This document shows, piece after piece, positions 20,654 to 31,371 of a DNA stretch of 40,746 nt. The notes beneath the pieces were generated by a model, which was not told where the DNA came from, searched no databases, and saw only the letters and a program-made list of their open reading frames with translations. Made by a program: the position numbers and the translations under genes. The stretch is from Ectocarpus siliculosus (lineage: Eukaryota > Sar > Phaeophyceae > Ectocarpales > Ectocarpaceae): NCBI GenBank assembly GCA_000310025.1, contig FN649752.1, positions 1,815,397 through 1,856,142 on the forward strand. Direction: 5' to 3'. Within the stretch, counting starts at the first letter, position 1. Every line of letters starts with the position of its first letter.

Positions 20654-23600
20654 ATGGCGTCAAACAATTTGTGGCCGTTGCTCATCAAAATCATATTTCC
20701 GGTGAGAGAGAAAGAGTTACACGTCGACGGCAGTGACAACGTTTACAATTTGCTGCGGTTGCGCTACGGCCGTTGATGGGAACAAATCTTGCAGAAGCAC
20801 GACGTTGTCCACGACGCTAGAGCCTGCGGTGAACAAATGCTTGAACCACATTAGGTTCTGTGTCACACATGACAGTCTATCTTGGCGTGGGTGCGTTTTC
20901 ACCAGGACGCGTGGGCATTCCACAAGCACACCAGAGCAGGTCTTACGGCCTTACAGCAGTTCGCTGGTTTGTCCGCGTGGAACGTTCCGCAAAGAACACA
21001 CGGACCAATCAATCACAAACCCGACTCCGTTTCAGCAGTCATGTTGACATGTTCCACCCCACGGCTGTGAATTGTGGATTGTGAATTGTGGCATGTGTCG
21101 ACGATGGTAGTTACAGCAGGTGAGAGCCTACAATCGCTGACTTCGGACCCTTGACATACGCTGGAACAACGCCATCTTACAACTCTCTTCTTAATTTAGC
21201 TCTCACCAAGTCCCCCGTCTCTGCCCGCTGCCCACTGCTGTAAATCTTTCGACTTCATAGCTGCTACCTACGCACGTGCTTATGAAACCGCTGTTTGCTT
21301 ACACTACTGCTGTAGGATACCGCTGAGGCAATTGCCGACTGCTGCTGCTTTCCACCATGCATTTGTGTGCACATGTCTTGGCTGACGATTGCCGCCATTC
21401 TGCGCTGCTACCGCCTGCTCTTGCCGCCGCATGCTGTTTCTCTACTGCGTCGGTCGTTCCATGCTTGGGGTAATCACTGCAGATACCAGCGAGCTTCTTG
21501 CTTTTGATTTGTTTGCCTCTGTCAACACAAAGCAGGTGAGAGATGCCAGCATTGTCATGTTAGTCCGCACGAAGTAGAGTTTTCTCCTCAACTTTATGTG
21601 GGGCGTCAGGCGTGTTCACCTTCGTAGGGATCTATACGCCGATCGTGAGAATTTGGTAAGGGCAGAACGCGCCCATGTGTCAATGTTCCCCACACACTCC
21701 CCTCGGCGTATGTGTCTTGTTCGTGCTGACCTGTTGTAACATAGGAGACGCCTTTCTATGTGGATGTTGAGGAAACACCTTGCTTCGGGTTTGCACGAAA
21801 AGCTTAACAAGACATTCTTTACCTTACACAGTAAAGTGCGATTTGTGATTTCGTTGTGCGCACGCCATGCCGCAGATATGCCCTACGGTCTTGTCGCGTA
21901 CGCTTGAAATCACGAATGTACCACCACCTACAGCAAAAGCAGTAGGACGCCTTATTTCAGGCACTTGAGCTGGCGGCAGGTTATTTTTAAACCGAGGCAC
22001 TGTTCGGCGGGTGGTTTATTCGCTATAACTACAAAGACGGCATCCGTGGGCTGCCGCACAGCAGAAATACGTGTGTAGATTCCTCGTCACTGCTCCACCC
22101 CCCAAGAGCATCCGCCGTATCACCATCCTTCCTGTTAAACGATCGCCGCTGCCCCCAGCATAGGTCTCACCTCGCGTTCGTCTCTCGCGACTGTCGAGGA
22201 ATTCACGATCATGTGTTATAATAGTACACTCGCATCTCAAGCCATGTGAAATACCAGGGTGAGCAGAAACGAAACCACCATTCGGGTCAATCTTAAGGGG
22301 CGCGCCGTCGCGCGAAAGGATCGTTTCAAAAGTCGCGGCCAGCATCAAAACAGAGCCGACTTGGCACCCGACAGAGGGTATGCCCCAATGGTAACCATCT
22401 GCGGAGGTGATGGCTGCGAGCAACAAGATGGTGGTGATATTTTCACGTTCGGGGTGTAAACGAAGGGCTCTGTAAACCCGAAGGTTGAACAGGAGTTCCC
22501 CTGTTTTCTCAGGCAGAGAATATAGTCAGAACCTTCTGTGTGCCGACCTTCAATCAGGCAGTTGGTCGCGTACCCACATCGTGGAATAAGTTTCGGGTTT
22601 TAAGCCCTCGACTGAGGACTTTGGGGTGGCCGTGTCTCAATTTCGCTCCGCCTCCGTAAGCCTTTTGCGCTGCCCTCGTTCTTGGCAAGACACAACAACA
22701 GTTCATGCGCGCTCAATATTGTCACTCAACGCTGTCGCTTCTAACGTCATTTCTTACTTTTTTTCGTTGCTGCTGATCTCCTGCTCGACGTTTTGGGTAA
22801 CCGCTCGTCATTTCACGGACTCCGGAAACACGTGTTCGCCATCATCAAGGATAATGCGATGGACCCGCCGGCTCTACGATAAGATCTGTGAGTTCGCCCT
22901 TGTAATTGTTTACGGTCACGTTTCCCTTCGATTATATTTGTCCGACTGACGCCAACCATACGGAAGCCGCCCATTGGGAAGCCGCCAGTCTCGATGCGGC
23001 GAAACCGACGCCAAATCGAGCTCCATTCCGCGGCGTCCTCCGACTTGGGGGGGGGGGCGGAGGAGACTGCTTGTGTCCATGCTTCTTGCACTTGCAGGGA
23101 GCACCCTTGAGACCGGCTGGCCAACGCTGCTTTTGTGTCTCCGATGTGATCGCCATGCGTTTGCGCATTGTGTGCACACCATTTTTTGTTAGATTCGATG
23201 GGATGTAACACTCTGCAGACTACGGCTGGACGATTGGGGGATAGCTGTATCGCGAGGACGTGGGGAAGTCGACCTTTTTTCAGCACTTGCTTCGTACCTT
23301 TGAACGACACACCAGTCAGAGGTTGATCTCATTTTCAGCAATCTCCTACTAAGCAAGATACAGAGCACCAATGAACGAACTTGCCATCGGTCTAAGTTCC
23401 ACGCCGACGGGGGGTACAGATTCCGCAGAATATCTCACTTCGAGTCCGCGACCTACAGCCAACGGTCCAATAGCGTTTTTTTGTAGCGCGTCAGCAACGA
23501 GGCCGAGCACAGCTGGGGCGATTGCGCCTTTTTCTCGGACGCACGCTGTATATTATGCTGCTGTTGTTACAGCATAGTCTCATTGGTATGTTCTCGTGTA

Positions 23601-24264
23601 CTAGGTCTCACTGGATATCCATGCGCTCATCCGCGCTCAGCTCTTTAATTTCCCACCGCTCGACCCCGTGGAACTATCGACCATATCATGTCTAAAGTGA
23701 GACAATGTGCGACGGGGAAGGCGCAACAGTCCTAATATTTTATTGCATCGTGTCTACAGGATGGGCCGGGATAGGATAGGTGCCGGCCGGTGTGTCTTGT
23801 CGCGCCCATGTCTCCTGGCTCTTAGGAGAGTCTTCCGTGTTCACGCACCGCTGCGCTCGTGGAGCCTCCTCCTCTGTTTCAATGGTACCTAATCTTCGTC
23901 GCCCCCCGTCTTGTGTTGTACAATGCTAACTATTCTGCCCTTCCCCCCCCCCCCCCCCCCTTTCGTTCACGCCGCAGTCTCGTTCCAGGTGATGAGCATC
24001 CCCCTCATCTACCTCATCATGGCGGCCTCCTGCGCCCTCTTCGCCGCCATGTGCCTCGAGACCTACGGCCTGCGCGTGCGGGAGGTAAACGCGACGCACT
24101 TCGACGAGAAAATGAACCTGCGGGGCCGCCGCTGGAGGGCCGAGCGCAACTTCTACATCTCCTTCATGTTCCTTTCGTGCTCCGTGTTGGCGAACCGGGT
24201 GCGGCTCATGCTCAAGGAGGTGGACTCCCTCAACGAGCAGATTCGAGAGATGCGCAAGAGATGA
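20654..24264 (+). CDS. BAP29/BAP31-like ER transmembrane protein, short form
   Basis: Complete four-exon model: 20654-20701, 21483-21535, 22850-22887 and 23978-24264 (TGA). Junction phases are 0, 2, 1; total 426 nt, 141 residues. Three membrane spans are visible: about 7-29 (LWPLLIKIIFP ... LLLICLPL), about 52-73 (SIPLIYLIMAASCALFAAMC) and about 103-121 (FYISFMFLSCSVLANRV). Between spans one and two is a basic segment, RIMRWTRRLYDKIFSF. The WRAERN motif just before span three is typical of the family. BAP31 relatives are ER sorting and quality-control factors with three N-terminal spans. Animal members are about 245 residues with a long cytosolic coiled coil; here only about 20 charged residues follow span three, ending MRKR, so the coiled-coil tail is missing. 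Exons of 53 and 38 nt sit between introns of 0.8-1.3 kb. The last acceptor follows an 18-nt poly-C tract. Confidence 0.82.
23943..23960 (+). repeat. Poly-C tract before a splice acceptor
   Basis: An 18-nt C run followed by TTTCGTTCACGCCGCAG and the last exon of the BAP31-like gene. It acts in position as the polypyrimidine tract. Confidence 0.75.
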
Positions 24265-27200
24265 CCATCGGTGGAGAAATGAACGGCCGGGGACGGCGTT
24301 GCTAGAAAATTTTGTCTTGTGTGTGTGTTTTTTTCCAAACAGGGCGGTGTGTTTTAGTAGTGCGTTTCGTATTTCGTATTCCGCATTTTGGTGTGTGTTT
24401 ATTTGTGATATTTTGGGGGGTGTTTTTTTTTGTGGTACTATGTAAAGATGCAGCACTCGAGGGACACAAAGAGAGAGATGATCTCGCCAGTCGGTCGTGC
24501 CATCTGGTGTTGTAAAGTACAGCCATTTGGCTTTCGGAAGGAGTCTGATACGACGTATTACGTCGGCCAGGACACACTGCCTTTCATGCCGGAAAATAGG
24601 GCGACCCTTGGCTGCCTCGGCAGAAGATGGTACAGTTGTACAGCAGTTGACACGAGAAGGCGATGAGGGTGTTCCAACAACGGGTAGGCGTCGACACAGG
24701 CAGGGATGATGCCAAGAAGGGTCTGTTGTAATAGCGCAAGGGATGGCGGCGTTAGATATTTGGAACACCTATCGAGCGGTTATGCCTACGCGTGCTGGTG
24801 ACCCCTCTTTGTTTCTTGTGGACTGCAACCATTGACTCGAACAAACCAAGAAGTGCTTTCATGAACTCCGATGCATGTGATTGCACGAGCATCGCCCTCG
24901 TGTCTCAACGGGAAAGAGATGGCTCGGTCAACACCAACGCGTCTTTAATGTAGCTTAAAAGCGAGCAGTGAGTAGTACTGCGGCGCGCGCTCGACACCTG
25001 TTGCCATCGTTTTTCTTCCGCGCTAGACTAGCAAAGGGCGATTTTTATGATTTTATGGCAGCAGCGGAGGAGGAGGAGTGTTGGAGGGGCTCGTGAAGCT
25101 GTGTTTATTTGCAGTCTTGTTCCTCTCGGAAGGAACGATGTGCTTCTATGTAGCAGCTCCTGTCCCTTTGCATCGCTCTCTTTTTCTTCGTCGCTCTCGA
25201 GCGTGTGCATGCATGTTCGTGTAGCCAAGTGTAGCATGAGGCAATCTTCTGTTGACGCGCGCTGTACGCGTCTTCTTGGCCGCACGCGGCATGATACGAC
25301 CCTTTTGCTTGGAACAACCTACGTCGTCCCTTCTCTACATCGCCGTGTCGTGGGTATTGTGGGACATGGTATACGGCACGTTCCCTCTATGTAATTCTGA
25401 CATCAGGCGCACGCAGCAGCTGGTTTCAGCTTCGTGCCTAGAGGTCGAGCAGCATTCTGCTGGCATGAACGTGCCTTCGAATGTATGTGCTGCCTCTCTT
25501 TTATTGCTTCGCCGAGAAGCGCCTCGTTTTGTTTTTTTTGGAGCATACTACATGCACCGAAAACCGAGGTCTTCCGACCTCCACAAGCCTGTCCGGAAGA
25601 CAACGGCACTGCTTGTCCGCACTGATCGTCGTTACACGAAAGTAATCTGTTAAACGAAAATAAATGTATAAATTACGTTCGTCACATGTATATCCGTTCG
25701 CGGTCGTTTCGAACCCTCCCTCTTCCTGCTTCATTTGTCATTCAATCGTTTCTCGCCCGACTTCAACCAGACGCCAAAAAATGCATTCATACACGTGTTA
25801 TGGGCATGTGTGCAGGAGACACTGAGCAAAAACAAGCAACATGTCCACACCTCTACTTTGCGCGGGGAAGCAAGCGACGCTGGTTGCGGCCCGATCCCCA
25901 ATTTCCGAGTCTCTTGTTTCTCTGTCTCTGTGTCCAGAATGTCTTTGTATGTCTCCTCTTTCTCCGCCCGGCGCTGGTAAAAAAAGAAAAGAAAAGAAAA
26001 GACATCCCATCACCAACAGCACGAAAACTGGAAAAACACCCGGGCAACAAGCTTGCGTCTTTTTTCACGCTCGGACGTGAACGAGAAAAAAAATCAGCGC
26101 GGTAAAAAGTTACATGCCGGCGACTACAATAGATCCCCCCCCCGAAACTATGGTACTCTTTTCATGGAACATGCCCGCAATACGCTCTTTGCTCTACGCA
26201 CGCAGGTGTTCTTGATTGATGGGTGGGTGCTTCCCCCGCACAAATGCTTCCTGCTTTATTTTTCCGCTTGTCGTAGGCGCCCACAATTCGCAGGGCAACA
26301 AAAAAAAAAGACAGCACTCAAGAAATAAAGCACGGAAGCCATTGTGAAATCGAATCTCCTCAAAACACCCACCGAAAAAAGACCCGCTACCCGACACGAT
26401 CCACTCGAACGCAACGGCTTTCGGTTTGCAAAACCGTCCTTCGCAGGAGGGGAGCGGGGGGGGCGGCGTCGAGTGTGTGTAAGGACGAACGTACCCCCGC
26501 CCCCCTTCAAGCAACCTACACTATCGCCGCCAACCCTTCTCACCAACTAGATACTTGTAAATAGATAGACCGAAAGCTTGGGTGGGAGCGGGGGAATCGT
26601 AAAGAGAAGAGAGGCGGCAAAGAGGGCACAATAGCCAAAGAGCCGAAAGCGAAACGCGGCGAAATAAAATCGGCCTGGCTCTATTAATCCCGCGGCAGGC
26701 AAGACATGCAGATAGATACAGCAGCGGCTGGTTCTTAACGTGCAGGCAGGCCGCCGAGAGTTCCCACCAATCGCTGGTGCCGTTCATTGTGTTTGTGTTA
26801 AAACTCTCGCTCTTCCCTAGGGTACTCGCATTCAATTGACACGCGCCCTCCCTACCCCTGTACACTTGCTGCCCCGCCCACTCCCCCTCTCCGGCCTGGC
26901 TCGCCCTCCTGGGTAAAACACACCATTTTTTTCTTCAAGCAACTCAACAAAATCCTCATACAAACACACATCTCACCAACAAGTAGGTGACAGCTAGTGA
27001 TGTATCTCGCCGAGGGAGCCCGTGCGCCGTAGCGACTAAATAGCCCCTCTTCTGCTTTGCAGAGCCAAGGGTGCACGTTGCCCAGGAGCACCAAAACAAG
27101 TGGGACAAGATCAACAGCAACAACCACCATAGCCAACAGATCGACCAAGAGAAAGAGAGAGGGGGGGGGGGGGAAGCAAGTAACAAGTTTCAAGAGCAAC

Positions 27201-27659
27201 AAGGTGACACCAAGTACGCTCACAGGAATCAGGCATCCATCCGTCCCACCAACAAAACTCGCCCCGGTGCTCATAATCTTGCTCTCCCACCCTCGTTATC
27301 GACCTTGCACCCCTGCAGGAAAAATTCACTCCGCCACCCTAGCCGCACATTTGATCCTCTCAACATGGCCTCACGCTTCCACCTACATCGGTACAACCCC
27401 GCCCCAAGTCGCGCGACACCAAATTTTACATACTCAAGAAGCACTTCCTCTTCGCGCTTAGCTTTTTCCTCGGCGCTTGGTTCACCCTCTCCTTCTTGAT
27501 CCCCCTTCGTCTGACTAGCACACCGTCCGGCTCGTTGGATAGCGTCCGGACCATGACATGATATCGCGGTGCTCAATATTTCTCGTTGTAGTCGGATCGC
27601 CGGGACGTCGGCGGTGTCAACATATGTGGCACCGGGGGGAGGGGGGACGGTGGAGGGGG
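24265..27659. other. Convergent intergenic region
   Basis: The 3' ends of the BAP31-like gene (plus) and glutamate synthase (minus) face each other here, so both 3' UTRs must lie within it. Open frames are short and unconvincing. One plus-strand frame (27353-27558) encodes a hydrophobic stretch (FLFALSFFLGAWFTLSFLIP) but has no in-frame start or clear acceptor. No GltD (glutamate synthase small subunit) features such as a dinucleotide-binding GxGxxG motif were seen. Confidence 0.5.
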
Positions 27660-29513
27660 TTACGCCACCATAGACTTGCCCTCCTCGTCCTCCTCCCAGT
27701 CAATCCCGTTAGCCTTCGCCTCGGCCATCTCGGCGAGAACTCGCTTGTAGTCGTGCGGCATAACCTGCGGCGGTGGGGCGGGAGCGATGTTCATGAAAGA
27801 AGGTAACGTTTCGGCTGGTTCTCGAATTTTGAGGTCTCGCCTCGGTTTTGGTACCACTGTACAGGCGCGGTTTCGCGGTGGTTCGTTGTTAAAGAAAACA
27901 TACCCACCAAGACAAAGAAAACAGAAAGAGAGATACCTGTAGAGGTAGAGACGGGGGGAGGAGGGGGGGGGGGGAGCAACGGCATGGTAGACAAGAGAAA
28001 GAGCGACGCTATCGAGGGCACCGAACAGATGCATCGGATCACATCACTTGAGGCGGCGGGGTAACTCACTGCTTGCCCTAGGCTCGGAAGCGGGGCATAC
28101 GGAACATGAATCGTCCACGGACGTATTCTATGATACGGTGAGCGTTTTCGCTCCCGTCCACTCTGGGCGCCAATGTATTGCTTTCGGGTGCAGATGGCTA
28201 GACAAATACATAGAAGATCGAACAGTCACCACCCGGACCCAGGCTTGATCCAACAAGCCAAGTAGTCGTATCAATACACACACACAAGAACGACCGAGCG
28301 GCGGAAACAAGAATATAATGCATGGGACAACAAACAACCCACACGCTCCGTCGCAAGTAAATAACAAACAAACCTAGCACCAATAGGCAACAAGCGTGCC
28401 TCCATACTCAATCAACAAAACATGAAAAGTGAATACATGCATGCAAACCAAAAATCAGAAGTCAGAAAAAGACGGTACATACTCAATCAACAAAACATGA
28501 AAAGTGAATACACGCTATATCAGAAGTCAGAAAAAGACGGTACGAGCGCGCAAGACACACAAACACAGGCCGCAGCCGGGGGGGGGGGGGGTTTCCCCTT
28601 GACCAAATTATTTACCTACTTTTCAAATTTTTCTAACATCTTTTTTGCCTTTGTNNNNNNNNNNNNNNNNNNNNNNNNNNNNNNNNNNNNNNNNNNNNNN
28701 NNNNNNNNNNNNNNNNNNNNNNNNNNNNNNNNNNNNNNNNNNNNNNNNNNNNNNAACCCCCGTTATTTCAAAATTCAAAAAAAGCGGGTAGGGGCGCCCA
28801 AAACCCACAACCCCGGCCCGCAGCGGGGGGGGGGGGGGGTCTCACCTTGACGAACTTAGTGACGGACGTGCCGAAGTCGTCGAGCAGCTTCTTGGCCGTG
28901 GTGGACTTGGTGTGGTCTAGGTGTGCCTGGATGAAGCCTCTGAGTTCCTCCATGTCCTCGGGGGTGTCCACCTTCTCCAGCGCCACCATCCCCATGTTGC
29001 AACGGGCAGGGAACTCGCCCTGTGCCACGTTTCGGTTTGTTGCGTGAATTTGAGGAAGAAAAGCGGGGGGGGGCGGGGGGGGCAGAGCGGGGTTAAGAGG
29101 GCCGGGAGAGGTCGGGAGGGATGCTGCATAAGACACACACACACGTACGGCTACAGCAGTATTCAACAATAATTCAAGTGATCGATGGATCTACCGGCAT
29201 TGCGAGATCGCACCTCAGGGTCGTAGATCCAGGCTGTTCCCCCGCTCATTCCCGCCGCGAAGTTTCTCCCCGTGGGCCCCAGGCAAACCATGTTGCCGCC
29301 CGTCATGTACTCGCAGCCGTGGTCTCCCACACCCTCGACGACCTGCGTATTTGCCGACACCGATAGAGAAGGTAGATCGTGTGACACAAGCGAACCTAGA
29401 AGACAAGGGTTGCGGGCGGGCAGCAGCAGCAGCAGCAGCAGCAACCACAGACAGCAGAACCAGACCACGGGGTGTGGGCGGCAACAACAGAGGGCTCACA
29501 CCACGCCCGATAG

Positions 29514-29544
<31 letters not shown>

Positions 29545-31337
29545 TTAAAATAACAACAGCAACAGTAGCAACCGCGACAGCAGCCAATGAGGATCACGCC
29601 CAAGGCACACGGGCAGCAGCTACAGCAGCAGCAACAGCAGCAGCAACAGCAGCAGCAACAGCAAACAAGCAAAAAAACAAATATACATGCATGCATAGGC
29701 ACCATGTATTTCCGTTTCATCACACACGCACCGCCAAGGCCCCGGAGTTGCGCACGCAGAACCGCTCCCCGGCCAACCCGCGGAAGAACGCGTTACCAGA
29801 GGTGGCACCGTACAAGCACACGTTGCCTGCCGAAGAGGTCGTCGTCATGCCGCATGTCCAGGCCAGATGGGTGTTTGGTGGTGTTGACGGGGCGGGGGGG
29901 ATAAACCGCACACGAGAGAGCAGGTCAGTTATAGCAAGGGTCGAAAAAAGCCTCGGCGTATCATGTGTGCGATATTATATTGTCGCCGCCAAAGGGTCGG
30001 GTCGGCGAAGTATGCACAGGAGCATGTAAATGTCAGAAGACCACAGTTCAGCTGGTGAAAAAGTAAATGTACACTTGAGAGAGCAGTGATGCCCCGCCGG
30101 AACAAAAAACGTCTCGAGACGATACAAAAGGTACGAGGCATCAATCCAACAGAACATCTCACGCCCTGCAATCCCGTATGCATGGGGCTTTTGTGTGTGT
30201 TGTGTCATGTCTCACCGACGATCACGTTGTCCTCCGCGACGAAGCCCTTGTCCAGGGCCTCGGCCTTCGGGTACACCACCACCTTACCACCCGAGAGACC
30301 CTTGCCCACGTAGTCGTTCGCGTCTCCCTCCACCTGCAACACCCACGGAACGACCGAAATAATTGGGTTAGCGTACGAGGAGTTGGGGGGTCGCACTGCA
30401 CGTTTTGTATGCAGTACCACTGAAGCCTGAGTTGGTTTCGTCCTACCGATGATGATGACACGACAAAAATAACAACCGCAGCGAGGAAATTGTAACAATG
30501 TACCCGCCATGTAGAATTTTATCTAGTCTAGGAAAACGTCATCAGTTGGGAGGGTTCGGGCCTTCCTGCCCTCGGGAATGTATCGTAATACTTTCGGTTC
30601 ACCATTTTCTTTTGTTGCGTTTTTCCGGGCGGTGACGCACCCCACAGCAGTCAAGCTATTATAGTGCACGTTGCAGCATCAACAGGAAGACCGCCACCAT
30701 CGCAGTGTGCCGTACAGAAAATCAGGTGCTGCAGTACACACAACGGTGGCGACATGAAGTACTGAGGCGCGCGCAGTGTTACAGGGCAGCGGCACGCAGC
30801 TACTGCCACGGCAGTAGCTTAGCTGCAAGATGAGCCTCGCTCACCTCTAGGAAGACTCCCTTGGCGAGAGTGAACCCGAACGACTGCCCGGCGTGTCCGT
30901 CGAACTTCACGTGGATGGTGTCCGGGGGAAGGCCCGCCGCACCGTACCTTTTCACAGCCAAAAAAGAAAGAAAAAAAAAGTGGGAAAGGTAAGGGGGAGT
31001 AAAACGAGTGAGAGCAGGAAACAGAAAAGTAGGGACAAGAATGCCAACCAAGCTTTAGAAATGAGCACAGCGTGAAGAGGAGAATACCTGGTCAAAGCGA
31101 GAGCGCGTACAGGACAAACAAACGGCAACCACGCACACCCACACGCACCCATGCCTGCACACGGCTGCTTCGTCTGACAGCGGGCGCGTCGTCACCGACC
31201 ACCAAAAATAATTACCAAAATAATCCCTACAATACATCCTCGGAACGAAAAGCGCAGCAGTCGCCGCCAGTCTTCTCTCACGAATATCCGACCGAGTGTC
31301 TTTCGATCTCACGCGGGTAAACGAAAACCACTACCAA

Positions 31338-31371
<34 letters not shown>

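Noticed and set aside
22016-22523. Minus-strand open frame of about 168 codons inside the second intron of the BAP31-like gene
   Set aside because: Protein-like in composition, but no recognisable family and no clear start; kept only as a note.
27353-27558. Plus-strand hydrophobic frame resembling a type II membrane anchor
   Set aside because: No in-frame ATG, no convincing acceptor, and it would end about 100 bp from the convergent glutamate synthase stop.
27271-27576. Minus-strand charged frame that might extend the glutamate synthase C-terminus
   Set aside because: The TAA at 27660-27662 ends the gene and no credible donor before it leads into this frame; no GltD motif follows.
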